In this document: piece after piece, positions 39,910 to 49,368 of the stretch
Position numbering within the stretch: the stretch's first letter is position 1
How the letters are laid out: every line of letters begins with the position of its first letter
DNA from: Streptomyces sp. JJ36
GTDB lineage: Bacteria > Actinomycetota > Actinomycetes > Streptomycetales > Streptomycetaceae
Direction: 5' to 3'
NCBI RefSeq assembly: GCF_021696945.1
Contig: NZ_JACYHE010000016.1
Coordinates: 29,096 to 93,095, forward strand
DNA length: 64,000 bases
Made by a program: the position numbers and the translations under genes
The notes under the pieces: generated by a model
The model's input: only the letters and a program-made list of their open reading frames with translations
Database searches by the model: none
Told to the model about the DNA's origin: nothing

Positions 39910-41019
39910 TCAGCCGCGGTGACCGTACCCCTGGCCGCCGTATCCCTGCTCGTACTGCCGCACCTGGTCCAGGTCGATCATGCCGGTGTCGAAGAAGCTG
40001 GTCTCGTCCAGCGAGGCGGGCTGCTGCCGGCCGGGGCCGTACCCGGGGTCGTAGCCCTGCTCCGGCAGCCCGCCGTACCCCTGGTCCTGCGGGCCCTGCC
40101 CGTAGTACGCGTCCCGGGGCGCGGCCTGCGGGACGGCGTACGGCTGCTGCGCGTAGCCCCCGGCGTAGCCGTCCTGGCCGCCCGGGTATCCCTCGTGCTG
40201 GGCGTAGGCGGGCTGCTGCGGCGCGTAGTACGGGTCGGGCGCCTGCTCCGGCCCCGGTGCGGCGGGGGCCGCGGCCGGGGCGGTCTCCGCCAGACCGGCG
40301 AGATAGTCGGCGTAGTCCGTGTCGCTGGTCTGCGGCTGCGGTTCGCCGGCCGCGTCCTGCGCCGTCAGGTGGGCGCCCAGTTCGTCGACCGGGCGGTGGC
40401 CCAGCAGCTTCTGGCGGCCCCGGCCGACGGCCTCCAGGGTCTTGGTGAGCACCGCCGCGACCGAGCCGAGCCGGGCGTCCACGTAGGTGTCCGCCCGGTG
40501 CCGCAGTTCCTCGGGGTCGGCCGTCCGCTCCGGGGCGTCCTCGGCGTACCCGGCGTCGTGCAGGTCGGCGCCGGGACCACTACCGAGCAGCTTCTCCCGG
40601 CCGCGCTCCACGGAGCCGATGGTCTTGCTCAGCACCACCTCGAAGTTGGCCAGCTTGCTGTCGACGTAGTCGTCGGCCTCGGCCCGGATCTCCTCGGCCT
40701 CCTGGCGGGCTCCGGCCAGGATGCGGTCCGCCTCCTGCTGCGCGCCGCGGGCGATCTCGGTGCCCGAGACGAGGGCCTCGCGCTCCGCCCGCGCGTTCTC
40801 GATGATCCGCCGGGCCTCCTCCTGGGCGTCGGCGACCATCTGCTCCCGGCCGCCGAGCAGTTCCTGCGCCTGCGCGAGCGACCCCGGCAGCGCCTGGCGG
40901 ACCTCCTCGAGCATGGCGAGCAGCTCGGCCCGGTTCACCACGCAGGAGGCCGACATGGGCATCGAGCGCGCACCGCCCACGGTCGCCACGATCTCGTCGA
41001 GTCTCTGCTGTACGTCCAC
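39910..41019 (-). CDS. DivIVA/ATP-synthase-b-like coiled-coil protein
   Basis: Protein of 369 aa, starting at a GTG (VDVQQRLDEIVATVGGARSM). Residues about 30-210 are mostly helical coiled coil with heptads (LAMLEEVRQALPGSLAQAQE, MVADAQEEARRIIENARAER, GAQQEADRILAGARQEAEEI). Two similar segments ending in EKLLG and QKLLG may be an internal duplication. After about 230 it is low complexity, rich in Tyr, Gly, Gln and Pro (YGQGPQDQGYGG), ending QYEQGYGGQGYGHRG. It resembles DivIVA-family cytoskeletal helpers of actinobacteria and sits between DUF177 and coaD, a conserved place. Function unknown. Confidence 0.8.
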   Translation of the reverse strand: MDVQQRLDEIVATVGGARSMPMSASCVVNRAELLAMLEEVRQALPGSLAQAQELLGGREQMVADAQEEARRIIENARAEREALVSGTEIARGAQQEADRILAGARQEAEEIRAEADDYVDSKLANFEVVLSKTIGSVERGREKLLGSGPGADLHDAGYAEDAPERTADPEELRHRADTYVDARLGSVAAVLTKTLEAVGRGRQKLLGHRPVDELGAHLTAQDAAGEPQPQTSDTDYADYLAGLAETAPAAAPAAPGPEQAPDPYYAPQQPAYAQHEGYPGGQDGYAGGYAQQPYAVPQAAPRDAYYGQGPQDQGYGGLPEQGYDPGYGPGRQQPASLDETSFFDTGMIDLDQVRQYEQGYGGQGYGHRG

Positions 41020-41102
41020 GGGGGTGACTGTACGGCCCCGGGGCGCGGCCGGGACAGCCGATGCGGGAACCGGCCGCCGCGCGGGCGACGGCCGGTACTC
41101 CG

Positions 41103-41582
41103 TCAGCGGGAACGCAGCCGCTCGGAGAGCGCGGCGAGCACCGGTTCCGGCACCAGGTGCGAGACGTCGCCGCCCCAGGCGGCGACTTCCTTGACCAGGC
41201 TGGAGGAGAGGAAGGAGTACGTCGGGTTGGTGGGCACGAAGAGCGTCTCCACCCCGGAGAGCCCGTTGTTCATCTGGGCCATCTGGAGCTCGTAGTCGAA
41301 GTCGCTGACCGCCCGCAGGCCCTTCACGATGGCCGGGATGTCGTGCTGCTTGCAGTAGTCCACCAGCAGGCCGTGGAAGGCCTCCACGTGGACGTTGCCG
41401 TACTCGGCGGTCACCTGGCGGATCAGGTCCATCCGTTCGTCGACCGAGAAGATCCCCTGCTTGGACTTGTTGATCATCACGGTGACGTGGACCTCGTCGT
41501 AGAGCTTCGAGGCCCGCCCGATGATGTCGAGATGCCCATTGGTGATGGGGTCGTAGGACCCCGGACAGACGGCGCGACGCAC
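41103..41582 (-). CDS. coaD: Phosphopantetheine adenylyltransferase
   Basis: Fourth step of coenzyme A synthesis: transfers AMP from ATP to 4'-phosphopantetheine. The 159-aa product starts at a GTG (VRRAVCPGSYDPITNGHLDI), with the nucleotidyltransferase TxGH motif in PITNGH, then VKGLRAVSDFDYELQMAQMN and YSFLSSSLVKEVA with the ATP-binding SSS. GAGGAAAGG lies upstream. An upstream ATG at 41612 would overlap rsmD; GTG is preferred. rsmD-coaD is a conserved pair. Confidence 0.96.
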   Translation of the reverse strand: MRRAVCPGSYDPITNGHLDIIGRASKLYDEVHVTVMINKSKQGIFSVDERMDLIRQVTAEYGNVHVEAFHGLLVDYCKQHDIPAIVKGLRAVSDFDYELQMAQMNNGLSGVETLFVPTNPTYSFLSSSLVKEVAAWGGDVSHLVPEPVLAALSERLRSR

Positions 41583-41605
41583 TGGCCTTTCCTCGCTCTC
41601 CGGAC

Positions 41606-42205
41606 TCAGCATGACTGGGAAGTAACTTCCCGCACGGCGGCGCGACCGTACCAGAGCGTTCCTTCGCCGTACCGACGGGACCGGAGCCCCTCGAAACCGT
41701 CGGGCCAGCGGAATTCGCCGCCTCGGGTGCTGCGCTCCACGGTGGCGAGCGCGGCCGGGGTGAGCCACCCTTCCGAGCGGAGTGTGAGCAGGATCTCGCG
41801 GAGATCGTCGTCGCCGACGGCGTACGGCGGGTCCAGGAACACCACGTCGTACGGCTCCGCGGGCGCGGGCCCCGTGGCGAGCTGCTCGGCCCGGACGGCG
41901 CGTACCTCGGCGCCGGGCAGGGCGAGGGAGCGGACGTTGGCCCGGATGGTGCGCACGGCGCGGGCATCCGACTCGACGAGCAGCACGTGCGCGGCCCCGC
42001 GGGAGAGCGCCTCCAGGCCCACGGCGCCCGAGCCGCCGTACAGGTCCAGCACCCGGAGGCCCTGCCATCCGGTGGGGCCGCCGAGCTGGGCCTCCCAGCT
42101 CGAGAAGAGGCCCTCCCGGGTACGGTCGGAGGTGGGGCGGGTACGGGTGCCCGGGGGCACCGTCAGCCGTCGTCCGCCGGCCGCGCCGGCGATCACGCGC
42201 GTCAT
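41606..42205 (-). CDS. rsmD: 16S rRNA (guanine-966-N2)-methyltransferase
   Basis: RsmD-family SAM-dependent methyltransferase of 199 aa. N-terminus MTRVIAGAAGGRRLTVPPGT, then RPTSDRTREGLFSSW, SAM motif VLDLYGGSGAVGLEALSRGA, and catalytic DPPY in VVFLDPPYAVGDDDL, all typical. Start at the ATG 42205 (the open frame extends 14 codons upstream without homology). It precedes coaD by 24 bp on the same strand, forming an operon, and follows recG. Confidence 0.95.
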   Translation of the reverse strand: MTRVIAGAAGGRRLTVPPGTRTRPTSDRTREGLFSSWEAQLGGPTGWQGLRVLDLYGGSGAVGLEALSRGAAHVLLVESDARAVRTIRANVRSLALPGAEVRAVRAEQLATGPAPAEPYDVVFLDPPYAVGDDDLREILLTLRSEGWLTPAALATVERSTRGGEFRWPDGFEGLRSRRYGEGTLWYGRAAVREVTSQSC

Positions 42206-42283
42206 GGGCTTGCAGGTCCTTCGTCGCGGGCGGTGCGGCGTCCGCACGGCCGCCGCACCTCCACGATATGGCGTGTCCGGGGC

Positions 42284-44554
42284 TCAGCCCTTGTCCAGGT
42301 ACTCCGCCCGGTCCTTGTCCAGCAGTGCGTCCAGGGCGGTGCGCAGCTCCGGGTGGTCCGCGAGTGCCGGGTCGGCGTCCACCAGGGCGGTGGCCTCGGC
42401 GCGGGCAGCGGCGATGACCTCCTCGTCGTCGATGACGGCGAGCATCCGCAGCGAGGACCGCACCCCGGACTGGGCCTGGCCGAGCACGTCGCCCTCCCGG
42501 CGCTGCTCCAGGTCCACCCGGGAGAGCTCGAAGCCGTCGAGGGTGCCGGCGACGGCCGTCAGCCGCCCTCGGGCCGGGGAGCCCTCCGGCATCTCGGTGA
42601 CCAGCAGACACAGCCCGGCGGCGCTGCCGCGGCCCACCCGGCCCCGGAGCTGGTGGAGCTGCGAGACGCCGAACCGGTCCGCGTCCATGATCACCATGAC
42701 GGTGGCGTTCGGGACGTTCACCCCCACCTCGATCACGGTGGTCGCGACCAGCACGTCCAGCGCGCCCGCGGCGAAGTCCCGCATCACCGCGTCCTTGGCC
42801 TCCGGCTGCATCCGGCCGTGCAGCTCCGCCACCCGCAGGCCCTTCAGCGGCCCGGTGGTGAGCTGCTCGGCGACGTCCAGGACCGCCAGCGGCGGGCGGC
42901 GCTCCGCGCTTCCGTCCGTCCCGCCGCCGGGGCCGCCGGGGCCGTCCCCCGCGGCGTCCCGCGGCCCGCCGGCCGCGCCGCCGGCTCCGGCGCCGGCGCT
43001 CCCGTCGCGCTCGGCGCTCTCCTCCTCGTCACCGATCCGCGGACACACCACGTACGCCTGGTGCCCGGCCTCCACCTCCTCCCGCACCCGCTCCCAGGTG
43101 CGGGCGAGGAAGTGCGGCTTGTCGGCGGCCGGCACCACATGGCTGGCGATCGGCGAACGGCCGGCCGGGAGCTGGGTCAGCACCGAGGTCTCCAGGTCCC
43201 CGAAGACGGTCATGGCGACGGTGCGCGGGATCGGGGTGGCCGTCATCACCAGCAGGTGCGGGGGCCGCTCGGCCTTGGCGCGCAGCGCGTCGCGCTGCTC
43301 CACCCCGAAGCGGTGCTGCTCGTCGACGACGACCAGCCCCAGGTCGTGGAACCTCACCTTGTCCTCGATCAGGGCGTGGGTGCCGACGACGATCCCCGCC
43401 TCCCCCGTGACCAGGTCCAGCAGCGCCTGGCGGCGGGCGGCCGCGCCCATGGAGCCGGTCAGCAGCACCACCCGGGTGCCCTGCTCGGCGCCGCCCAGCA
43501 GGCCGCCCTCGGCCAGCTCGCCCATCATCCCGGTGATCGAGCGGTGGTGCTGCTGGGCCAGCACCTCGGTGGGCGCCAGCAGCGCCGCCTGGCCGCCGGC
43601 GTCCACCACCGCGAGCATGGCGCGCAGCGCGACCAGGGTCTTCCCCGAGCCGACCTCGCCCTGGAGCAGCCGGTGCATCGGGTGGTCGGTGGCGAGGTCC
43701 GCCAGGATCTCCCGGCCGGTCTCCTGCTGGCCCTCGGTCAGCTCGAAGGGCAGCCGGGCGTCGAACGCGTCCAGCAGGCCGTCCCGTACGGGCGTGCGGG
43801 GCACGGCGGGCTGCTGGGCGTCGTCGTACCGGCGGCGGGCCAGGGCGACCTGGAGCACGAACGCCTCGTCCCACTTCAGCCGGTCCCGGGCGGCGGCGAT
43901 GTCGGCCTTGGAGCGCGGGCGGTGCACCTTGCGGAACGCCTCGGGCAGGGTGAGCAGCCCGCGCTGCTCGCGCAGGGACTCCGGCAGCGGATCGGCGAGC
44001 TGCGCCCAGCCGGTCGCCTCCATGGAGGAGAGCACCGTCTCCACGGCCTGCTCGATGTGCCAGGACTCCACCTGCCGGCAGGCGGGGTAGAGCGGCAGCA
44101 GCGCCCCGGCGAACCGCTCCACGGTCTCCCGGTCCGACTCCTCGTCCAGCAGCTTGAACTCGGGATGGGCGAGCTGGAGCCGGCGGTTGAAGACGCCCAC
44201 CTTGCCGGCGAACATGCCGCGCCGTCCGGGCAGCAGCTTCTGCTGCGCGCCGTAGACGGCCCGGCCGAAGAAGACGAGCTGGAGCCGCCCGCCGCCGTCG
44301 GTGAGCGTGACCTCCAGCCGCCGCCCCTTGCCGCGGTTGAAGGAGTGCACGCGGGCGTCGGCGACCCGGGCGACCACGGTGACGTGCTCGTCCAGCGGCA
44401 GGTCGGTGAGGCGGGTGAGCTCGCCACGCTCGGCGTACCGCCGGGGGTAGTGGTGCAGCAGGTCGCCGACGGTGTGCAGGCCGAGCTGCTCGGCCATCAC
44501 CTTCGCGGTGTTGCCGCCGAGGACCTTCTTCAGGGGTTCGTCGAGCGAGGGCAC
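42284..44554 (-). CDS. recG: ATP-dependent DNA helicase RecG
   Basis: Branch-migration helicase that reverses stalled forks, about 756 aa. Wedge (OB) domain N-terminal; helicase motif I GEVGSGKTLVALRAM, motif II DEQH in VVVDEQHRFGVEQRD, MTATPIPRTVAMT, and motif VI HQLRGRVGRGSAAG. A Gly/Ala/Asp-rich insertion of about 45 residues (ERDGSAGAGAGGAAGG and on) interrupts the region between YVVCPRIGDEEES and PPLAVLDVAEQL. The GTG at 44554 has GGGGG close by; the ATG at 44572 has none. Confidence 0.95.
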   Translation of the reverse strand: MPSLDEPLKKVLGGNTAKVMAEQLGLHTVGDLLHHYPRRYAERGELTRLTDLPLDEHVTVVARVADARVHSFNRGKGRRLEVTLTDGGGRLQLVFFGRAVYGAQQKLLPGRRGMFAGKVGVFNRRLQLAHPEFKLLDEESDRETVERFAGALLPLYPACRQVESWHIEQAVETVLSSMEATGWAQLADPLPESLREQRGLLTLPEAFRKVHRPRSKADIAAARDRLKWDEAFVLQVALARRRYDDAQQPAVPRTPVRDGLLDAFDARLPFELTEGQQETGREILADLATDHPMHRLLQGEVGSGKTLVALRAMLAVVDAGGQAALLAPTEVLAQQHHRSITGMMGELAEGGLLGGAEQGTRVVLLTGSMGAAARRQALLDLVTGEAGIVVGTHALIEDKVRFHDLGLVVVDEQHRFGVEQRDALRAKAERPPHLLVMTATPIPRTVAMTVFGDLETSVLTQLPAGRSPIASHVVPAADKPHFLARTWERVREEVEAGHQAYVVCPRIGDEEESAERDGSAGAGAGGAAGGPRDAAGDGPGGPGGGTDGSAERRPPLAVLDVAEQLTTGPLKGLRVAELHGRMQPEAKDAVMRDFAAGALDVLVATTVIEVGVNVPNATVMVIMDADRFGVSQLHQLRGRVGRGSAAGLCLLVTEMPEGSPARGRLTAVAGTLDGFELSRVDLEQRREGDVLGQAQSGVRSSLRMLAVIDDEEVIAAARAEATALVDADPALADHPELRTALDALLDKDRAEYLDKG

Positions 44555-44603
44555 GCCCCCATTGCACACCATGGCGGTGACAGCGCCGTGCTCCCGACCC
44601 GCG

Positions 44604-46430
44604 CTACTCGACCCCGATCAGCAGCGGCACGGCCCCGCGGCGCCCCTCGTAGACCACGGTGTCGACCCCGAGATGGCCCCGGCGCACCTGTTCCTCCAGC
44701 CGCTCCGCGAGGCCGTCCGGGGCGTGGTCGCCGGTCACCAGGGTGACCAGCTCGCCGCCGGCGGCCAGCATCCGGGTCAGGACCTCGCCGGCGACCCGGC
44801 CGACGTCCGCCCCGATGACCGCGACGTCGCCCTCCACCAGGCCGAGCACGTCCCCGGCCTGGCAGACCCCCGCCGTCGTCCAGGACTCCCGCTCCGCGAC
44901 GGTCACCTCGCCGTAACGGGTGGCCCCGGCGGCGGAGGTCATCGCGACCACGTCCTCGTCGAAGCGGCGGTCCGGGGTGTGCACGGCCAGTGCCGCGATC
45001 CCCTGCACCGCGGCCCGGGTGGGGATCACCTCGGCGCGGACGCCGGTGGCGCGGGCCCGTTCGGCGGCGCGGGCGGCGACGCCGTGCAGCTCGGGGTCGT
45101 TCGGCAGCAGTACCAGCTCCTGGGCGTGGGTCCGCAGCAGCGCCGCGGTCAGCGCGTCCGAACCGGGAGGGCCGCCGGGGTCCGCGGGGCCGCCCGCACC
45201 CGGCGGGCCGGCCGGCTCGTCCGCCCGTACGACCGTGGCGCCGGCCTCCGCGCAGAGCCCGGCCAGCCCGTCGCCCCGCACCACCGCCACCACGGCCCGG
45301 GTGCGCGGGGCGCCGGCGCCGCAGCCCTCGCCGAGGTGCGTGACCCGGATCCGGTGCGGGCGCCCGGCGACGACGCCGGCCTCCACCGCGGCCCCGGCGT
45401 CGTCGGTGTGCACGTGGACGTTCCACAGCCCGTCGCCGCCGATGACGACCAGCGAGTCGCCGAGCGCGTCCAGGGTCGCGCGCAGCGTGCCGACGGCGGT
45501 GTCCCCGGCGTCCAGCAGGTACATCACCTCGTACGCCGGGGAGGTGCGGCCCGGCGGTTCCGGGCCGGCGGGAGCGTACCCGGCAGCCGGAGCTCCCGGG
45601 GCGCCCGTGGCGCCCTCCCGGGCGGCCGTCCCGGCCGGGACGTCGCCACCGGCCGGCTCCCCGGAGCCGGGGGCGGTCGCGGCGCCGTCCGGCGGGGGCG
45701 CGGAGGCGTCCGTGGCCGTCGCCCCGGCGAGGGTGTCGGCCAGCGCCTCCAGCACGGCGACCAGTCCGCGCCCACCGGCGTCCACCACCCCGGCGCGGGC
45801 CAGCACGCCGAGCTGGTCCGGGGTGGCGGCGAGTGCCGCACGGGCGCCGTCCCGGGCGGCGGCCGCCACCCGGGCCGCGTCGCCGTCCGCGCGGTCCGCG
45901 GCGTCGGCGGCGGCGTGTGCGACGGTCAGCATGGTGCCCTCCACGGGGTGGGCCACCGCCTCGTACGCGGCGTCCGCGGCACGGCGCAGCGCCCGCCGCA
46001 GCAGCGCGGCACCGTCCGGGGCCGCGCCGCCGGGGGCCGCCTGCTCGCCGGAGACGGCGGCCGGCCCGGAGGCCGCGGCGCTTCCGGAGCCGGCGGCCCG
46101 CACGCCCGCGGCGGCCTCCTCCGCGGCCGCCGCGGCGTAGCTCTGGGCCATGCCGCGCAGGAGCTGCGCGAGGATGGTGCCGGAGTTGCCGCAGGCGCCC
46201 AGCAGCGCGCCGTGGGCAGCGGCCCGCAGCGCGTCCCCACCGGTGGCGTGGTCGTCGCCGTCCAGGGCCCGGGCGGCGGCCTCCACGGTGCGGCAGAGGT
46301 TGCTCCCGGTGTCGCCGTCCGGCACGGGGAAGACGTTGATCGTGTCGATCTCCGCCCGGCCCCGCCGGAGCGCGGCCAGCGCGCGGGTGCACCAGGTCCG
46401 TACCGCGTCGGGATCGAGCGTGTGCGGCAC
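44604..46430 (-). CDS. DAK/DhaL-domain protein (FakA-like kinase)
   Basis: Protein of 608 aa related to FakA, the ATP-binding fatty-acid kinase subunit of Firmicutes. The N-terminal DhaL domain has the Mg-ATP motif INVFPVPDGDTGSNL and GACGNSGTILAQLLRG; the middle and C-terminal parts (YEVMYLLDAGDTAVGTLR, VVIGGDGLWNVHVHTDD, LVLLPNDPEL) match the FakA extension. A Gly/Pro/Ala-rich linker of about 70 residues lies near 260-330. No DegV/FakB lipid-binding partner is in the window, so substrate is unproven. It starts at a GTG with GGAGG 5 nt upstream and precedes recG; divergent from rpmB. Confidence 0.88.
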   Translation of the reverse strand: MPHTLDPDAVRTWCTRALAALRRGRAEIDTINVFPVPDGDTGSNLCRTVEAAARALDGDDHATGGDALRAAAHGALLGACGNSGTILAQLLRGMAQSYAAAAAEEAAAGVRAAGSGSAAASGPAAVSGEQAAPGGAAPDGAALLRRALRRAADAAYEAVAHPVEGTMLTVAHAAADAADRADGDAARVAAAARDGARAALAATPDQLGVLARAGVVDAGGRGLVAVLEALADTLAGATATDASAPPPDGAATAPGSGEPAGGDVPAGTAAREGATGAPGAPAAGYAPAGPEPPGRTSPAYEVMYLLDAGDTAVGTLRATLDALGDSLVVIGGDGLWNVHVHTDDAGAAVEAGVVAGRPHRIRVTHLGEGCGAGAPRTRAVVAVVRGDGLAGLCAEAGATVVRADEPAGPPGAGGPADPGGPPGSDALTAALLRTHAQELVLLPNDPELHGVAARAAERARATGVRAEVIPTRAAVQGIAALAVHTPDRRFDEDVVAMTSAAGATRYGEVTVAERESWTTAGVCQAGDVLGLVEGDVAVIGADVGRVAGEVLTRMLAAGGELVTLVTGDHAPDGLAERLEEQVRRGHLGVDTVVYEGRRGAVPLLIGVE

Positions 46431-46476
46431 GGGGACCTCCTCGGGCGGTGCGGGCGGGTGGTGGCTGCATGGTAGT

Positions 46477-46506
46477 TTCGCTGTTCGAGAGCGGTCGTTG
46501 TATGCT
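46477..46506 (+). promoter_or_regulatory. Candidate rpmB promoter
   Basis: TTCGCT (46477-46482) and TATGCT (46501-46506) are 18 bp apart, about 130 bp before the rpmB start, in the divergent gap to the DAK gene. The -10 is good and the -35 only partial. Confidence 0.45.
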
Positions 46507-46634
46507 GCTCCGGTTGCCCGACATGCTCGGGCACACCAAGTCCCTGGCACTGCCGGTCAGCTCTGATCTTGCGAGGTCTGATCCTGCGAGGCCGGGATTC
46601 ACCGTAAGCGCATCTGAAGTCTTTGGAGTGACCC

Positions 46635-46820
46635 GTGGCTGCCAACTGCGACGTCTGCGGCAAGGGGCCGGGCTTCGGCAACAACATCTCCCACTCGCAC
46701 CGCCGCACCCCGCGCCGCTGGAACCCCAACATCCAGCGGGTGCGTGCCGTGGTCGGAGGGACGCCGAAGCGGCTCAACGCCTGCACCTCGTGCATCAAGG
46801 CCGGCAAGGTCTCGCGCTGA
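46635..46820 (+). CDS. rpmB: 50S ribosomal protein L28
   Basis: Protein of 61 aa starting at a GTG (VAANCDVCGKGPGFGNNISH) with GGAGTGA upstream. Two Cys pairs, CDVCG near the start and CTSCIKAG at the end, show the zinc-binding C+ form. The conserved SHSHRRTPRRWNPN and RVRAVVGGTPKRLN segments are present. Monocistronic, with a strong terminator 29 bp after the stop. Confidence 0.97.
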   Translation: MAANCDVCGKGPGFGNNISHSHRRTPRRWNPNIQRVRAVVGGTPKRLNACTSCIKAGKVSR

Positions 46821-46848
46821 CGTCAGCGCGGCCACCCGCCGGTCGCCG

Positions 46849-46877
46849 AGCCGGTCCGCCCCCGGGGCGGGCCGGCT
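46849..46877 (+). terminator. rpmB terminator
   Basis: Arms 46849-46862 and 46864-46877 form a 14-bp stem with one G-U pair, then CTTTGT, one of the few hairpins here followed by several Ts. It ends the rpmB transcript and faces thiD, which ends at 47024 on the other strand. Confidence 0.8.
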
Positions 46878-47023
46878 TTGTCGTGTGCGCACGCGGCGGG
46901 CAGGGGTGAGGGACCGGCGCCGCCCGCGACCGCCGGGTGTCCCGGTCCGGTCGGGGCCGGACCGGGAGAACCGCCCGGTCGGGGCCGGAGCGCCCGGCCA
47001 TGCCCGGGCGCGGGGGCGCGGGT

Positions 47024-47866
47024 TCACCCCGCGTCCCGGCCGCCCTCCGGTACGCCGTCGCCCCCCTCCGGCCCGGCACCGGTCAGCCGCCAGCCGTGCG
47101 CGACCGGACCGACACCCTCGCCGAGCGCGAAGCCGGCCGCGATCGCGCCGGTGACGTACTCCTTCGCCGCCGCCACGGCCTCCGGCACCGGCAGGCCCCG
47201 CGCCAGCCCGGCGGCGATCGCCGCGGCCAGGGTGCAGCCGGTGCCGTGGGTGTGCCGGTTGTCGTGCCGCGGCGCCCGCAGCCAGTGCTCCGTCGTGCCG
47301 TCGGTCAGCAGGTCGACCGCGTCGCCGGGGAGATGGCCGCCCTTGATCAGCGCCCACCGCGGCCCGTGGGCCAGCACGGCGGCCGCGGCCTCGCGCAGCT
47401 CCGCCTCCTCCCGTACCCGTACGCCGGTGAGCTGGGCCACCTCGTCCAGGTTGGGCGTGGCCACGGTCGCCAGGGGCAGCAGCCGCTCCCGTACGGCGTC
47501 CAGGGCCTCGGGCGCGAGCAGCGGGTCACCGTGCTTGGAGACACCGACCGGGTCGACCACCACGGGCGCCCCTGCTCCGTGCAGCAACTCCGCCACGGTC
47601 TCCACCAGCGCGCCGGAGGAGAGCATCCCGGTCTTCACGGCCTGCACGCCGATGTCCTCCACGACGCTGCGGAACTGCGCCCGCACCGCCTCCACCGGAA
47701 GTTCCCAGGCGCCCTGCACGCCGCGGGAGTTCTGCGCGGTGACGGCGGTCAGCACGCTCATGCCGTGGGTGCCGAGCGCCAGCATGGTCTTCAGGTCCGC
47801 CTGGATGCCGGCGCCGCCGCCGGAGTCGGAGCCGGCCACGGTCAGGACGCGGGGTGGTGTGCGCAT
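47024..47866 (-). CDS. thiD: Hydroxymethylpyrimidine (phosphate) kinase
   Basis: Phosphorylates HMP and HMP-P in thiamine synthesis. The 280-aa product begins [20 protein letters not shown], the ThiD substrate-binding signature, with [22 protein letters not shown], and the anion-hole motif [19 protein letters not shown]. It sits just after thiL on the same strand (57 bp gap), so the two thiamine enzymes are probably co-expressed. No TPP riboswitch was seen upstream of thiL. The ATG at 47866 is the family start; the frame is open upstream inside thiL. Confidence 0.95.
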   Translation of the reverse strand: MRTPPRVLTVAGSDSGGGAGIQADLKTMLALGTHGMSVLTAVTAQNSRGVQGAWELPVEAVRAQFRSVVEDIGVQAVKTGMLSSGALVETVAELLHGAGAPVVVDPVGVSKHGDPLLAPEALDAVRERLLPLATVATPNLDEVAQLTGVRVREEAELREAAAAVLAHGPRWALIKGGHLPGDAVDLLTDGTTEHWLRAPRHDNRHTHGTGCTLAAAIAAGLARGLPVPEAVAAAKEYVTGAIAAGFALGEGVGPVAHGWRLTGAGPEGGDGVPEGGRDAG

Positions 47867-47922
47867 GCCTACGAATCTAGCGCCGCCCCGGTGCCGGGGG
47901 CGCGGCCGGGCGCCGGTGCGGC

Positions 47923-48921
47923 TCACAGCTCCAGGGCGTCGCCGAAGTGGTCCCAGCCGCCGGTCCTGTCCCAGGGCGCCCCGTCGACCGTCACCTGCGG
48001 CAGCGCGGAGGGGGCGAGCACCCGGCCGATGACGCGCCAGCGCGCCGGCAGCTTCTGGTCCGCCGGGAAGGTTGCCACGATCGCGTGATCCTCGCCGCCG
48101 GTGAGTACCCACTGGAGCGGGTCGACCCCGACGGCCTGCCCGATGTCGGACATCTGCGCGGGCACGTCGAGCCGCGCCGACTCCACGTCGATACGGACCT
48201 TGCTGGCCTCCGCGATGTGTCCGAGGTCGGCGACCAGCCCGTCACTGACGTCGGTCATGGCGGTGGCCCCGAGGGCGGCGGCGGCCGGCCCGGCGTGGTA
48301 CGGCGGTTCGGGCCGCCGGTGCGCCTCCACGAAGGCGCGGGGCGAGCGGAAGCCGCGGGAGAGCACCGCGTGCCCGGCGGCCGACCAGCCGAGCCAGCCG
48401 GTCACGGCCAGCAGGTCGCCGGGCCGGGCGCCGCCGCGGGTGACCGGTTCCTGGTTCCGCAGGTCGCCGAGGGCGGTGATGGACACGGTGATGGTGTCGC
48501 CGCGCACCACGTCGCCGCCGACCACCGCCGCGGCCGCCACCTGCGCCTCGTCGCGGATGCCGTCCATGAGCTCGGTGGGCCAGTTCACCGGCAGTTCGGC
48601 GGGGACCACCAGGGCGAGCAGCAGCGCCGTGGGCACGGCGCCCATGGCCGCCACATCCGCGAGGTTCTGCGCTGCGGCCTTGCGGCCCACGTCGTACGCT
48701 GTGGACCAGTCCCGGCGGAAGTGCCGCCCCTCCAGCAGGACGTCCGTGGTGGCGACCACCCGGCGGTCCGGGGCCGCGACGACCGCGGCGTCGTCGCCCG
48801 GGCCGATCCGTACGGCGGGCGTGGTGGTGAGCCGGGAGGTCAGCTCCCGGATGAGGCCGAACTCCCCCAGTTCGGCCACGGTGCTGGGCGCGGGAGGGCG
48901 CCCCCCCGGAGAAATCGGCAT
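47923..48921 (-). CDS. thiL: Thiamine-monophosphate kinase
   Basis: ATP-dependent kinase forming thiamine diphosphate from thiamine monophosphate. The 332-aa product has the AIR-synthase-like fold: [54 protein letters not shown] with metal-binding residues, and [20 protein letters not shown]. Start [10 protein letters not shown] at 48921. Followed by thiD; divergent from the Lrp/AsnC-domain gene. Confidence 0.95.
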   Translation of the reverse strand: MPISPGGRPPAPSTVAELGEFGLIRELTSRLTTTPAVRIGPGDDAAVVAAPDRRVVATTDVLLEGRHFRRDWSTAYDVGRKAAAQNLADVAAMGAVPTALLLALVVPAELPVNWPTELMDGIRDEAQVAAAAVVGGDVVRGDTITVSITALGDLRNQEPVTRGGARPGDLLAVTGWLGWSAAGHAVLSRGFRSPRAFVEAHRRPEPPYHAGPAAAALGATAMTDVSDGLVADLGHIAEASKVRIDVESARLDVPAQMSDIGQAVGVDPLQWVLTGGEDHAIVATFPADQKLPARWRVIGRVLAPSALPQVTVDGAPWDRTGGWDHFGDALEL

Positions 48922-49114
48922 GCTTCAAGCCCCTTCACGTTCCGGCCGCCACGTCCCGACGGCCGATCCGGCGGCCACGTCCCGGCCGCCGCGTTTCCGA
49001 CGACGTCAACCTGCTGTTCCGGGCCGCCTCGCGGGTCTCCCCGGTGCGGGCGGCGACGCGGTACCGTGGCGTCCCCTTCTCCCCCATGATCCTCGTAGCC
49101 GCCCTGGAGGTTCC

Positions 49115-49348
49115 GTGGTACAGGCGTACATCCTGATCCAGACCGAGGTCGGCAAGGCGTCGACCGTCGCCGACGTGATCGCCAAGATCCCGGGGGTGAT
49201 CCAGGCCGAGGACGTGACGGGGCCGTACGACGTGATCGTGCGCGCGCAGTCCGACACCGTGGACGAGCTCGGTCGCCTGGTGGTCGCCAAGGTCCAGCAG
49301 GTGGACGGCATCACCCGCACCCTGACCTGCCCGGTGGTCCATCTCTAG
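49115..49348 (+). CDS. Stand-alone Lrp/AsnC ligand-binding domain (RAM) protein
   Basis: Protein of 77 aa starting at a GTG (VVQAYILIQTEVGKASTVAD) with GGAGG 5 nt upstream. It is an isolated RAM domain: IPGVIQAEDVTGPYDVIVRA, then VAKVQQVDGITRTLTCPVV. The DNA-binding half of Lrp is absent, so it probably forms oligomers sensing amino acids or modulating full-length Lrp proteins. Conserved beside thiL in Streptomyces. Followed 20 bp later by the DUF3515 gene. Confidence 0.9.
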   Translation: MVQAYILIQTEVGKASTVADVIAKIPGVIQAEDVTGPYDVIVRAQSDTVDELGRLVVAKVQQVDGITRTLTCPVVHL

Positions 49349-49368
49349 CTCCCCCGTATGCTCGCCCG

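Noticed and set aside
41061..44746. Two overlapping plus-strand frames of about 1000 aa over coaD-recG
   Set aside because: Both are Ser/Arg- or Gly/Arg-rich shadows of genes on the other strand.
48922..49114. TPP riboswitch upstream of thiL
   Set aside because: No CTGAGA/thi-box-like conserved segments; the gap holds short GGCCGCCACGTCCCG-type repeats only.
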